From Volvox africanus (taxonomy: Eukaryota > Chlorophyta > Chlorophyceae > Chlamydomonadales > Volvocaceae): DNA of 64,000 bases. Made by a program: the position numbers and the translations under genes. The stretch covers positions 5,191,001-5,255,000 of the forward strand of contig BSDZ01000004.1 in the NCBI GenBank assembly GCA_030268105.1, given 5' to 3'. Numbering within the stretch: position 1 is the first letter of the stretch; each line of letters opens with the position of its first letter. The notes under the pieces were generated by a model. The model worked only from the letters and a program-made list of their open reading frames with translations. It ran no database searches and was not told the DNA's origin. Shown one piece after another: positions 1-15,570 of this stretch.

Positions 1-218
1 CAACTAGGTCAATGTCGACTGTTCATTCAGATCCAACCTTGCGCACCAGCAGAGCGCCGGCGCGCTCTGATGATCTTATGCCACAACCATTTGTGCGACG
101 GCCCCCGTCGGGATTCCCAAGCATCACCCCATCCAGCGCAACGCGCACTGCAATCGTATTACACTCCAGTAGCGGAGCGCATGTGCACAAATGGCACAGC
201 CAGCCCGTTGCCACTCAC

Positions 219-3200
219 CTGGTCTGCTACCTCCAGCCCCGCCGGCAGGATAGTCTCCTCGACCGCCGCTGCCGTACTTGTCCGTGTACCGGTCATCGTA
301 GCCCCCACCACCACGCGGTGCGGGGTCCCGGGAGTTGTATCCGCTAGACGGGGGATAGGCGCCGCCACCCCGCGAGCCGTAGCCGCTGCTGCCTCCACTC
401 GGCCCGTAACCAGCGCCGTCCCGTGCGGCATATCCAGGAGGGTCTCTAGAGCTGTATCCGGGCTCGCGGGAGTTGTAAGTTGGGGCGTCGCGGGAGTTAT
501 ATCCAGCACTGGGGGCTTCACGGCCGTATCCACCGCCAGGATCGCGACCTCCTCCGTCACGAGCACCGTAGTTCTCGTACCGGGAGGCATTGCCACCTCC
601 CTCATAGCCACCTGGATAAACGGCAGACGCTGTGGGCGGGTTACTGGGCTGACAACTACCTCTACCCAACTCATCCAGCGACGATTGGCTATGTTCACCG
701 CATAGTCAACCCCCTTACCAAGGCGTGCCCTCGGGTACACACATATACACGCGCCGCGTTTCCGTCCTATGAACCACGAATAGGCAAAACCAGATCCGGC
801 AAGGAGTCATCACCTGCACGAGGCCCAGGGCCTTCGCCTCGGCCACTGCTGTACTTGTCCGGGTAACGATCCTCATACCCGCTGGCACGAGTGCCCTCGT
901 ACGGACCAGGGTAGTAACGATCGTCGAATCCGCCACCTCGGCCGCGTTCCCCACGGCTGTAACCGGCATCATCATGTCCGCCCCCCGATCGATAGTATGA
1001 GCCTCCAGCTCCATGTCCTGGGTCACCGCCGCGGTCCTCATCCTACAGAAAGGGTTTTAGGGTTTAGTTCTTTAGGCGAAAGTGCAATGCCGAAAGGGAA
1101 GTCGTACAAGGCGACCGGCGATTGAAGCCCGCCAGATGTCCATGCCAATACACAGGGACTGGGGAAACCGCACCGTCTACAATCACACGGACAAAAGCTC
1201 AATACCCTCTACAATGCGGGCGCTTTATGACAGCAAGGCTCTTAATCTTGACCGCTAGGCGATGGGCTATGATTGATGCTTCCAGCTTACTTCCCGGTAA
1301 AAAAAGAATTCCAAATGACTTCACATTCCTGCATAATTCGCTTGATGCGATGTGCGGCCTTAGCGAGCTAAGACTCCAGGAAAAGTCGTTCTAAACCAGA
1401 GAACAAAACCCATCCCGTTCGCCGCCCTACATCTCTATTGTGCGGTGTTGTTAGGCGACTCCTTAGGAAATTATACGTGCTCTTCAGCCAGCTGTCCAAC
1501 AATACCGCAAACCTAGCTTACCAGCGGCACGCAGCGTAATTCGCCGCCTTCGAGTCGGATTCCGTCAATCCGCTCGATGGCCTTCCTCCGCTCCTCGGAA
1601 GTCGCCCACTCGCCCACACTGCACACAGTGACAAAAGAATTCCGAAACCGGGAACACATACGGCGCAGGACAAGGGCAAGGGCGAAAAACCTGTTTATGA
1701 CCAGTGAGCAAAGGAGCAAAGGGTCTGCGAAGGCACGAAACACCCGTGCAACCGTCACCGTCACACGTCCAACACACGCATGAAACGCTGTTGTCCATCG
1801 CCCGTCCTGAAGTAGGACCACGCCGGGTACCGGGCACCGACCGGGCAACACCAGTCTTGACCTCATCCCCATCGCCCTCCTGGCGGATCATCTGCCAAGC
1901 CTACCTAGAGCGGTCGGCCCGGCGCCGCCGTCGCCCCAAAACAAACGAAGGATTTGCGAAGCAATAATTTGAGCAGAAAATCTCAGGCAGGACGGCGCCT
2001 GATGCACTGACCCATCCATCTGCCATGTCATCTTCCCGGTGATTTGCACACATGCCATCCATTCCGATTATCATGGTTTGCTTTCGGCCACCATTGAATT
2101 TCCGGCCATGACCATCGGCAGAAGGAAAGTCGCTGTTTAAAACTTCAATAATGATTATTACTGCTACCGTAACCGCCATTACGACTGCACCTCCCGGAGC
2201 ATGAGGAAACCTTAAGGAGGGGTTTCCTTGTCGGCTGATGGCGCGCTAAACAAAGAACCCAAATGACTGAACAGCCGGTCCCAGGTCCAGGAAACACGCG
2301 CTTGCTTGCTTGCTTGTGCGCTGTGGCTAAGCGGCTTCAGCTCAGCTCAACTATCCTCAAGTCAGCGGCGGTGAAGGCTGCAGAACTATATTTAGCCACG
2401 GATGTCCCAAAGATGAGACGAGGGTAACACGCACAGGTTGTTCAGGTGGTGGTGGCGATGGTTGGTGAGCCCAAGATACGTTGTGAACCCCAACGCGACG
2501 AACTGGGCTTAAGGCTGAACAGGGTCTATATGCCAAGAATATCAACCTCTTAGTCCTGCCATGTCGAGATGATATATTGCACCAGATAAAGCCAGCCGCC
2601 GGTCAAGAAAGCCCCAATGTCTTAGAGCGGACTGAACATCTCCAAACGCCCCGTAACAGTACCCGAGTCCAGGCCGCTCCACGTTTGCATAGGTGGGTTG
2701 AGCCGCCGTAGTATTGCGCAGGAAGTCCTTCAGCTCTCTGTACCGGGTACAGGGCCAGGGTCAGGAGCAGGGCCAGGAGCAGCATCAGACCCCGGTGGGA
2801 CATGGAAGGGAGCAATTGGGTCTGATTCATTTGGGCGAGGAAGGATTCCAACAGGCAGATATGCTGATTCTGGGTCAGGAGCACAAGCGGAAACTAGAAG
2901 GAAATCAATAATTTGGATGAGCAAAATGTCAGGCAGGTCCCTAGATACCGAGCCTTGATTATCCCGGGGCGGAATCTAAAATTCCAAACCCCAAGAGCGC
3001 ACCTCCAAGTGTAGTGCGACGGAAGGCCCGAGATTGTTACACGGAATCCCTTCATTTTCGGGCCCGGCGGTTTCTCGAAGTGTGGCTTGTCCGAATGATA
3101 AGGCCGTGACGGTGGGTACCGGCCGCCAGGCGGGTCCCTGTCCCTAGGGGGCCCCCGGTCGGCCTTCTCTTCTGGGTTCAGTGCCTTGTTAACCTTGACC

Positions 3201-3737
3201 TCCTTGCCTCTGACCAAGGCACCGTTCATCTGAGGAAAACGGATCAATCAAAACAAACTCTAGTTGCAAGGCACCAGCCCCGAACAGTTGCGGAGCAGCA
3301 CGTCAGAATATCCTTACCCGCTTTATAGCGTACTCATAAGAATCCTCGTCGGCAAAGGTGACGAACGCGTAACCCTTTGAACGCTGGGTCTCATGATCTA
3401 CCACGAGCTGCACATTGACGACCTTCCCAGCCTTCGTAAACACCTCAGCTATGTCTTCTTTTGTAGCTGAAAAGTCCAAGCCACCAACATAAATTTTGTT
3501 GTGGTACGTGATGTCGGTACGCGAATAGTCCCTGGGAGGATACTCCCGAGGCGGAAAGTCCTTCGCGTAGTCCTTTGTTGGATAATACTCCTTTCCTGCA
3601 AGTTCCCTGTCCCTATCCCTGTCCCTGTCCCTATCTCGGTCCCTGTCCCTATCTCGGTCCCGGTCGCGATCATCCTTGGAATCAGCTTTAGGGACGGGAG
3701 CCGGCTCCCTATCCCTGGGTTCTGCCCTATCCGACAT
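219..3737 (-). CDS. SR-like RNA-binding protein with two RRM domains (3' end beyond the window)
   Basis: Six exons are supported: 3737-3318, 3229-3003, 2737-2663, 1618-1522, 1042-814 and 629-219, with GT-AG junctions and consistent phase; the last ends at a good donor (CAG|GTGAGT), so at least one more exon lies to the left. The visible product is at least 486 residues. It opens with a low-complexity Arg-Asp repeat (about 24-43). RRM1 (about 79-155) has RNP2 KIYVGGLD and RNP1 KGYAFVTF. RRM2 (about 202-273) starts FRVTISGLPSHYTWRELKDF, the degenerate second-RRM signature of SRSF1-type splicing factors. The tail (274 onward) is rich in Gly, Tyr, Arg, Asp and Ser. Family knowledge places such proteins in the nucleus, in pre-mRNA splicing or RNA processing. 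It lacks a classical C-terminal RS domain, so it may be an SR-like rather than true SR protein. It shares a 515 bp divergent promoter with the topoisomerase gene. Confidence 0.85.
1051..1067 (+). repeat. Short telomere-like tract in an intron of the RNA-binding protein gene
   Basis: The sequence AGGGTTTTAGGGTTTAG lies just upstream (minus-strand sense) of the acceptor of the exon that starts at 1042. On the minus strand it is C/T-rich, so it may simply serve as the polypyrimidine tract. Confidence 0.5.
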
Positions 3738-4252
3738 AACTATCGTAACGTTACGAGTTAACTTTGGGAACTTCGGGAGCCATGCCTACACAATGTGCCC
3801 GTTCTTGGCTCCACCGCATTCACCGTACCCTGAAACCACTTCGTGAAAAGCAGAAACGTTCCATCAATCTCTGGCGCCAAGCCACCTCTTAGACTTATGG
3901 TTGCATTTTTAGAGTGTTTACGAGAGTCATAGAAACAGGCATTGACGGACTGAACGATATGCAGTCAAGGACGCGCGCTAAAGAGGCAACCGTAGCTGCA
4001 TTTTTCACTGCCGCTATCGGAGGGCTAGGATCAATTCTCATAATTAATAACTACTAATATATATTGCTAAATTATAAAAACGTTCACGAAAGACAGTGCA
4101 ATAAATGTCAAAACGGGGAGGGACGGAGCAGGCACTGGCTCTTGCCAAGGGCAAGAAGATCCGCTCTGCAGAGGTATAAAATTTCTCTTTCTGTATACAT
4201 GACAAACTGGGGTTCAGGCAAATGAAGTGTTGAGAGACCCAAGGGCCATCGG
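3738..4252. promoter_or_regulatory. Divergent intergenic region between the RNA-binding protein and TOP6A
   Basis: This 515 bp stretch separates two start codons that point away from each other, so it should hold both promoters and 5' UTRs. It has an AT-rich core around 4035-4085. I see no convincing TATA box position, tRNA or extra gene in it. Confidence 0.5.
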
Positions 4253-7200
4253 ATGTCGCACAAACTGCTCACCTCGCAGGACGTTCTCAAAAAGGTCAAA
4301 TCCCTGGCCGCCGAGCTGACGGCAAGCACGGAGGTTGACAAGTAAGGCCTCTTGCTGGCTCCGGATATGTAAGCACGCATCACTGCGAAGCGATGCACAA
4401 GGTCGTGTTTGAAAGGCACGGCATGTCCATGCGAATGTTAATATTTTGGCGGAGATGAGGATTTGAACTACTGTGAACTGCTTTGCTTCCGTTCCTTAAC
4501 CTATCACCAGTCTCCTGACTCACTGCCTGGCCGAATCCTGCTCCTGCCCTCTCCCATTCCGTCCCTGCCTTATCAGGACCCTGGCGCAGCTCAACCTGCC
4601 GTACAATTGCCGCGAGGTTGGCCCGCGAAAAAAAGAATGCGTGAAAAGCTAGCCATTTTATACACTCCTGCCTTCCTGCCTAACTTGACTGACGGTTGCC
4701 ACTGGCAAGCGGCGAGGTGTCGCGTGTCGGAGTGCCAGCTCTTATGACGGTCCGTGAGCTGCATGCGCCTCAATTAGCCGACTTTATACTGCCTGAAGCC
4801 GCGCGCTTCGAATTTGCTTGCATCCAAAGGCGCTTTGTCGGCTGCCATTACATCGTGACTTATAACGGCAACGAATGTCAAGAGTAGTTCCCAACTGCTG
4901 ACCATGCCTTACGTTTGGCCGTCATTCCCCTGCGTGTGTGCTGTCTTTGTATACACACCATGGCGGGTAGGTGGTTGACAAGGACACAGACGAGGTCCTG
5001 GCAGAGATCGAGTCGGCGATTTACGGAGTGGCAGCGAGCATTATGGACGGAGAGGGGTTCAGCTTCGATATCCCTTCGCGGGCCAAGGGCAACCAGGTAA
5101 CGGTGCAGGAGCCGTCTGGGTGTTTTTTTGCAGTACTGTTTGGACAAACATCTTTTCATCACGTTGCCTCTGGTGGTTGGGGGAACCGCTGTTACAGTAT
5201 GTTACGATAAAGAGAGTATTCATTCTCCACGACGAGGTTCTGTGCGGGCCCCACCCCAAACATCACGTCACCACCACCTCACCACCAAATTCATACTGAC
5301 CCAGATCTGGGAGCAACTTCCTTTCTGACCCTTCCGCGATCCCCGCTGAATCCCCGAATTCACCTTCGCGGTTGTTAGTTATACTTCGCGGCTTAGGGGC
5401 GTCTCTACAGCAATAACAGGCTGCTCGTGTATTCGCCTTTCCCCCCTCCCGCCTTTCCCCCCTTCCCGCCTGTCCATCAGATGTACGTTCCGGAGCTTGA
5501 CCGCATCGTGCTCAGAGATACCGTGTCGAAACGACCATTCGCCAGCACCGCCACCTGCAGGTGAGGAAGGAGACGGAGACGGCGTCACAAAGAGCTGCTT
5601 TACTAATTGAGATATTTCCGTACAAACGACTTCTTTTGTGATAAATGAAACTCTCGCGGAAACGGGGTTAGCAGCCCACATCACACCACATCACGCCACG
5701 CCATGCCATTTAAATTCCCCCCTCCAGGCCGACCCCTCCTGCGCACCCCACCCCAAGCCCTAACCCCCCCACCCCAACTCCCACGCCCCACACCCCACAC
5801 AATCCTGACCTTCAGTTGCAGTTCTCATGTTCTCCCCACCCAACTACTACCCACCCAACTACTACCCACCCGAACACCTACACACCCAATGGCACACATG
5901 CATATATATACAAAGGTGTCGTCCCACTAGCAGGGAGAAGCACGCGGGGCTACCCCCAGGTTAGGTTCGTGGGTCGCTGCTGGTGTGGTATGCCACCACC
6001 ACCCTTTAATATGCTTACACACACATACACACACGGCCCCTCCAGGAAGGCCGCCGTCACGTCACGCATCCTCAGTCTGGTTCATGAGCTGGTGGGCAAA
6101 CGCATTCACGTCACCAAGCGTGATCTTTTCTACACCGACGTGAAGCTGTTTGAGGTGCGGTGCCGCGGCGTGTCGGACCATCCCAGTCACAGCCCAGAAC
6201 TGCTGGGCCCTTACATTCTCTTCGTCCTCGAATACCGTCTTAACACAACTCCATCGCCTCTGGCTTCGCTGCCGGCTGCCGGCTGACCGCTAACCACTGA
6301 CCGCCCGGCCCCTCCCCCTTCCCGCTGGGACTTCCGGCCCCTTTAGCGCCGCTTTAATGCCTCCATTGCATATCTGTAATGGTGGTATTATTGTAGTAAT
6401 CAGCTTATCTTGTATTACTTTGTATTACTAGATACTTCTAGATACTTTCTTTGCCTTACGCCACCTGCAGGACCAAGGCCAGTCGGATGCCGTCCTGGAC
6501 GACCTTGCGTGTATGCTTGGGTGTACTCGCTCCAGCCTGCATGGTACGGGGCGGGGAGGAGGGGGAGAAGTGGAAAACGTGCGGGTGTGTGTGTGTGTGG
6601 AAGCGGACTGAGCGCAGTTGGTCCACACGTCTGTGCTACAGGCGCAGCTTCACGCGCAGGTTTCGCCCTTTTAATGCACGTCGGCACCAAAAACAACATC
6701 AACAACATCGAAATTACAAGTCCCGCCCGCTCGTCGCGGCTTCTTATACCAGTCCCTGTCCTTCCCCCTTCCGTCTCGGTCAACAGTGGTGGCATCTGAG
6801 AAAGGGGTGGTGGTGGGGCGGTTGACGTTCCGAGAGGACGGTGACTTCATCGACTGCCAGCGCATGGGAGTGGGGGGCAAAGCCATCCCGCCAAACGTTG
6901 ACAAGGTGGGGAAGTGGGGGAAGGCGAATGGACAGGATATCTGCTATTGCTGTTGTTGGGAAGCATCACACAAATTACAACCAACACTAACACCCAGTAA
7001 TCTACTTTTATTATTTTACCTTATTTTATATTCATTTTTTACCCCTGTTAATACCCCTTGTTTAGGAATCGTACATATTATCTTTTATATTTGAGTTAGT
7101 TCATAGTTTTTATCTCTTTTAGGCATATAAATATCTTAGTTTTCAGTAGTTTATTTATCTATCATACTTTCGCTATTACCTGCTGTAACGGGTCCTAGTA

Positions 7201-10200
7201 GTGATAAGGCCCCATGGAATTTTTGCCGTCACCGGCAAAATTTGCCTTCCCGCTTGCGAAAGCCTGTTAGCCTTTAGGATTTCCTGTAATCGCAGATGAT
7301 TTCTTTTAGCTACGATCTTTTTGTTGTCCCTTTTAAGCTGGCAAAATGTACTCACTTTCGCGCTTAAAAAACTCACGCTTGCATGATCCTGCTTTGTTAA
7401 GAAACTGAAAGCTTTTGACTGTGTTGCAAGAGCGGGTATTTCGCAACTTGCCAGTGGCTACTTTCATTTGGTCGTCGCTATGCATTCTGTAGGGTTTAGG
7501 GTTAGGGTTTCAGGGTTTTAGGGTTTTAACTGGCCAGCCCTATAGGCAACTTGGTTTACATCTGGATCATTCCTAAGTTCTTAGGCAATTGTTGCAAGCC
7601 CTTACGAGTTGTCGTCACCGACAGCTGGACATTGAAAGAGCGAAGTCTTTTAATTGCGTGAAGTTCGTCAACCTTGCGAAATTAAGTATGATGTTTTCAA
7701 TCCAAATACCTGTCTGAAGGGCCTGCTTCCAGGTCAAAGAGGGATACAAGCCCAGTACTCGTACCTCCCTTCTCGGTAGCCCTGGTGAGCCAATTAGGAG
7801 GGTGTCAATGGGGTCTCCGATGTGGCAGATATAGCATCCGGTTGTGGATACCAGTTTACATGAATCTCAACATCCGCCAAATCCCAATCGGTAGCTAAAT
7901 AGCATTCTTTTGTATCTACTTGTAGTTTACCTAAGGGGGGCCTGGATATCTGTATGTGAGTGGCAGGGTTAAGGGGTTTGGGGTGGTCTGGGTATCTATA
8001 TGCGGCTTGCAGGATAGCCAGATGTGGCTAAGAGGATCAAAACACACGGATATCAATCTAAATTTCTTCCACTGGTGGCACCTCAGTCACCTAACCTTCG
8101 ATGCAATATATTGCTAGCCGCGCTCAGGAGGGGTGGTAGAGCTGTTCCTTTGTCGGCAGTGCTTGCTTTCGGTGTGTGTGGGTTTTAGGGTTTTAGGGCG
8201 CATGTGAGCCCTAAGAGTCTATAACCTCGCATTGCCGGGGTAGGTGATGGGGTCAGCATTAGCTGATAGGGTCAATGTGCCCGAGACGCATCATACCAAT
8301 CTCACATATCTATTGATGCAGGCTTATATAGATATATTTAATGATCACAATGCATTTAATTTTGGGTCGGTGATCGTCTTGTCGGTTCACATCAAGTGAC
8401 GCATCGATGATAATCAAGCCGTAATACAACAGGGGATGTAGGAGCCAAGAGAGGAGCATCTAAAAGCAGAACTAGTGGGGATGGTGCATATGGCTGGAGG
8501 ATGTGGTGGTGGAAGCTGCTCCGTAAAATTCCAAATAAATTCCCTGTTTTTGACGGAACTAGTGTGCAGCACAGCTTAGCATGCTTATTGCTTTCAGTAC
8601 AGGAAAGGTCGTAAGATGGCACAGAGATAGCTACCATTACCTACTTTGGCAACATCTGCATATGGTGGGTGCTGGGTTTTTTGGCATCTGATGACCTCAC
8701 ATCAGCGTGCCGCATTTTGCCAGGGTATTTTTATCTTCATCTCTCTGAACATTTATTATCGGGTCTTGAAATGCCTATGCTCACACTTCTGTCAACGTCC
8801 CGAATATCTCTGAGCCATGTCAGTCAAGACAGTGGCAGTGCGGGAAAGCGGGGCAGCAGACCCCGCGACCCACACAACCACCGTAACTCTCTGGCTGGGC
8901 AGGAGAGCAGGTACAGCGGTAGCCCCATGGATATCTTATACTTAGGGTTTTGCAGTGCGGGCGACTTACCCCGTAAGGACAGGCGCCATGTGTTTGTATG
9001 TGTGTCCCTATTCCCCACTGCGCGCCACACAGGTATCCGACATCTCCTCCGACGCCGCCTTTATCCTCCTGGTAGAGAAGGACGCCGCCTTCATGCGCCT
9101 GGCGGAAGACCGCTTCTACAACACCTTTCCCTGCATCATACTCACGGCCAAGGGGCAGCCAGACGTCGCCACAAGGTGTGTGTGTACGTGTGTATGTGCG
9201 TGCGTTGATGGTGTTGGAGACGCTCAAGCCCAAAGTGAGCGGGTGAGAGGAGCCGGGGCGCTGCGGGTTGGTGGTGCTAGCCCATCAGGAATAAAGGGGC
9301 TGGGCTGCCACTTCCACCACCCATACACACGGAGCGCGCAGAACTTCCTCCGCTTCCCCCCTTCATCGGATGATCTTCACGGTTAGTCCTCGTTCCTTCA
9401 GTATCAGCAACAGTTGGTTCGTTTCATTCGTCTCCCTCAAATCCCCCGTTTATTCGATTCTCCCCCCCCCAAACCCCAAACCCCGCCCTCCCAAGGCTGT
9501 TCCTCAAGCGTCTGAAGACCACACTCAAGATTCCGGTTCTGGCGCTGGTGGATTCGGATCCGTACGGCCTGAAGATCTTATCGGTGTATATGAAGGTACG
9601 GCACATGGTTTTTCTGCTGACAGATCAGAGATCTGTCAGTGAGGAAGCCGCTGGGTTTACGGAACCTTTACCTCCTTCTCGCACCTCGCACACATTTAAG
9701 ACACTTTTTTCTCCAGTTCACAAGATCCCAGGGACAAGACACCTTCTTCAACGGCCGATGTCATACAAGGACCCTCGTACCTTCCACCTTCTCCCTGCAC
9801 TGCGGTACAGGGCAGCATGAACATGTCGTACGATTCTTCCAACCTGACCACCCCCGACATCAAGTGGCTGGGTGTACGACCATCCGATCTGGATCGCTTC
9901 TCCATTCCGGAGCAGTGTCGGCTGCCCATGTCGGAGGAGGACATCAAAACGGGGCGGAGGCTGGTGAGGGGGTGAGGGGGGGGTTATCTAGGGAGGCTTG
10001 GGCGAAATGACATGTCGTCAGGTCCTGCGAACAACGGAGGTCTTGCGGGGCAGTGGGGCTGTGGGGACGAGAGGTATGGGGCTAGGGGGCTGTATGGAAT
10101 GTGGCGGCACGGCAAGTTCCCCACCCGCGAGGAGGTGTGGGGGACGATGGCTGCAGGTTGTTATGGCACATTTCGCCGTCCTCACCCTACACACACGCAT

Positions 10201-10699
10201 ATATACACATATATATACATATATACACACATATATATACGCGCTATATATGCCTCTCTGTGTGTGAGAGGGGGAGAGGGATAGAGAAAGAGAGGGATGG
10301 GCAGGCAGGCAGGTGGGTGGATGGTCGGTCTGCTGCATCTCCGCATAAAACTCTGGCCACTACCCAATTCCGAACTGCCTCTCCTTCGTCCGTCCATCAC
10401 CTACTCCACTGTTAGGCGCATATAGGCTATGCCCCCAACCATACACGACACGGTTTGCCATTTGCACGGTTTGCGCAATTTTTTTTAAAGCTGCATGCAT
10501 GCGATGTGAACGGCATGTGTACGGCCATGCACAGCTGGAGGAGGACTTCATTCGCGCCAACCCTGAGTGGGTGAAGGAGCTGGAGCTGATGCTTGCTTCC
10601 AAGGTCAAGGCTGAGATCCAGGCGCTGTCGTCATTCGGCTTCCAGTACCTCACCCAGGTGTACCTACCACTCAAGCTCCAGGAGGGGGATTGGATCTGA
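4253..10699 (+). CDS. TOP6A: DNA topoisomerase VI subunit A (SPO11-3/TOP6A type)
   Basis: Exons: 4253-4333 (uncertain), 4971-5096, 5481-5560, 6046-6154, 6471-6543, 6787-6905, 9033-9175, 9496-9595, 9811-9963 and 10535-10699; the last nine join in phase. The product is about 382 residues, close to plant TOP6A. With TOP6B it makes a type IIB topoisomerase that passes DNA through transient double-strand breaks and supports endoreduplication in plants. Visible motifs: the winged-helix catalytic tyrosine in TKRDLFYTD (about Y125), GKAIPPN, the Toprim glutamate in LLVEKDAAF (about E211), the DxD of [10 protein letters not shown] (about D263/D265), and the C-terminal block [14 protein letters not shown]. 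It matches SPO11-3 rather than meiotic SPO11-1/-2 because of this complete, plant TOP6A-like run. Exon 1 needs a weak donor (GAG|GTTGAC) although a stronger GTAAGG lies 9 nt downstream out of phase, so the N-terminus is tentative. A TGTAA at 10733 may be the poly(A) signal. Confidence 0.95.
6985..7400. other. AT-rich block with organelle-like composition
   Basis: The composition changes abruptly to T/A-rich DNA interrupted by short GC-rich inverted motifs (for example TTTGCCG...CGGCAAA around 7219-7240), a texture typical of volvocine organelle intergenic DNA. It may be a nuclear insertion of plastid or mitochondrial DNA, but no organelle gene was recognised, so the call is weak. Confidence 0.3.
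7490..7529 (+). repeat. Interstitial telomere-like repeat (TTTAGGG/TTTTAGGG variants)
   Basis: About 40 bp of degenerate AGGGTTTTAGGG-type units sits inside TOP6A intron 6. Chlamydomonas telomeres use TTTTAGGG. Shorter similar tracts lie at 1051-1067 and 8181-8198. Confidence 0.7.
8064..8113 (+). repeat. Dispersed repeat family C, copy 1
   Basis: The stretch around TTCCACTGGTGGCACCTCAG followed by TCGATGCAA matches 41759-41808 at roughly 70 percent by eye. It lies in TOP6A intron 6. Confidence 0.45.
8181..8198 (+). repeat. Short interstitial telomere-like repeat
   Basis: Two consecutive TTTTAGGG units lie in TOP6A intron 6, about 650 bp from the longer tract at 7490-7529. Confidence 0.6.
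8942..8987 (-). repeat. Diverged inverted copy of dispersed repeat family A
   Basis: Read on the plus strand, this matches the reverse complement of the 37205-37311 repeat at roughly four of five positions over 46 bp, including GGGCGACTT and GGACA blocks. Confidence 0.55.
10191..10250 (+). repeat. CA/TA microsatellite in TOP6A intron 9
   Basis: Alternating ACACAT and ATATAT units form a short purine-pyrimidine alternating tract between the exons ending at 9963 and starting at 10535. Confidence 0.8.
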
Positions 10700-11966
10700 A
10701 ATCTGAGCTTTTACAATGCACATCCATAGTTTTGTAAAGAAAATGTTTTCCGACTTGAAAACATTGGGTTGTGTGTGTGGAGGTTGCCTGTTAACTGCAA
10801 TCCTCAGTCATCATGGGAGGCACCGAATAAGTGGCGACGCCCATGTCACCATGTCATCGACTGCTGCCGCTGTGGAAAGCGCCGCATTGTTTGCTGTTGA
10901 CTTTGGTATTTTCTGAAGACAGTCCAGCCTGTGAACAAGCCACTACAGAGCATGCAGTGTATGGAACTGGCTCGTGCTGGAGACAGCCTTGTTGTCAGCC
11001 TGGTGTGGATACGTCCGATAAACCCTAAATCCAAGAAAGTAATAAAAACACCTACACGGACAGGAATCACGAAATGATAGGATTCAGCCAATGATAACCT
11101 GTCAGAAAAACCTGAGGGGTTTTGACTCGTACCATCCACGCATCGCGTCACCTGTCAACACCATCGTCTAATATCGGCCAAGTTTACCCGTATCCTCTCC
11201 CAAACCCCGCGCATCAGCTGTCACCCGTCATTTCCACCCAAGGCCCTTCAACTTCACCCCGATGCAGCGGCCGCTCCTTTCCCCTGCATGAACCTGCATA
11301 TACTTGTCAGTACCCATTCCACTAGGTCTTGGACTGTGTTGAGGCCCACTGTCACGGAGTATCCTCTAATTGTGGCGTTTTCTGGCCCCGTCCTCCGTGT
11401 ACTGAGCTCTCACCGCAATTTGCCCAATCGTGAAAGGAAGGTACCAGCACCATCATTGCAAAGTCACCCTCAACATATAAGAGTACAGATTTAAGTTTTA
11501 ATATATCTGGGACTTGAAAAGTGGGGCATGATCCCCACCACCTGGTGCTGCCCGATGTGGTACTTTTTCCCACTAAAGTAATTCCGGAAAAAACCAACCT
11601 GGAGTGGTCGACCCAGTAATCTCAATTTCAACACAGTAATCTTTTCCCCACACACAGCTCTCCCACACATCGAATACTATTACATTATATTATTCCGGCC
11701 TCCTGAGAACCAAACTTAATGGCCTACCGCGGCCTAAATGCCGACATTAAAAGTGAACAGCCACGTGTGTCCGGAGGAAGGGGTAGACGGGTTTTGCTTC
11801 ACCCGTGATCACTACCTGGCACTAGTCCCTACCTTTCCCTGTATTTCGGGGCACCCTCATCCGTTCACCCCTAGGGATGTTGACTTCTCCGTGTATCTGT
11901 CTGTTTGTCGCGGTGGGTGTGTCTCTAAGTCGCCTTGTATGCTTCCTCACGGTCTGAAGAGTCTTA
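10700..11966. other. Convergent 3' flank between TOP6A and the TatD gene
   Basis: This 1.27 kb holds the 3' ends of both genes. Candidate TGTAA poly(A) signals are at 10733-10737 (plus) and 11680-11684 (minus, seen as TTACA). A dispersed repeat begins at 11796. No reading frame here looks coding. Confidence 0.6.
11796..11890 (+). repeat. Dispersed repeat family B, copy 1
   Basis: About 95 bp, with the core GTATTTCGGGGCACCCTCAT, is closely matched in inverted orientation at 32540-32632. Small indels separate the copies. Confidence 0.65.

Positions 11967-15570
<3,604 letters not shown>

Larger units (their letters stand above)
6906..9032 (+). other. Large intron 6 of TOP6A (2.1 kb) holding repeats and an AT-rich block
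   Basis: This intron is much larger than the others in the gene. It contains an AT-rich block (6985-7400), telomere-like tracts (7490-7529, 8181-8198), and copies of two dispersed repeats (8064-8113, 8942-8987). No reading frame in it resembles a known protein. Confidence 0.7.
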
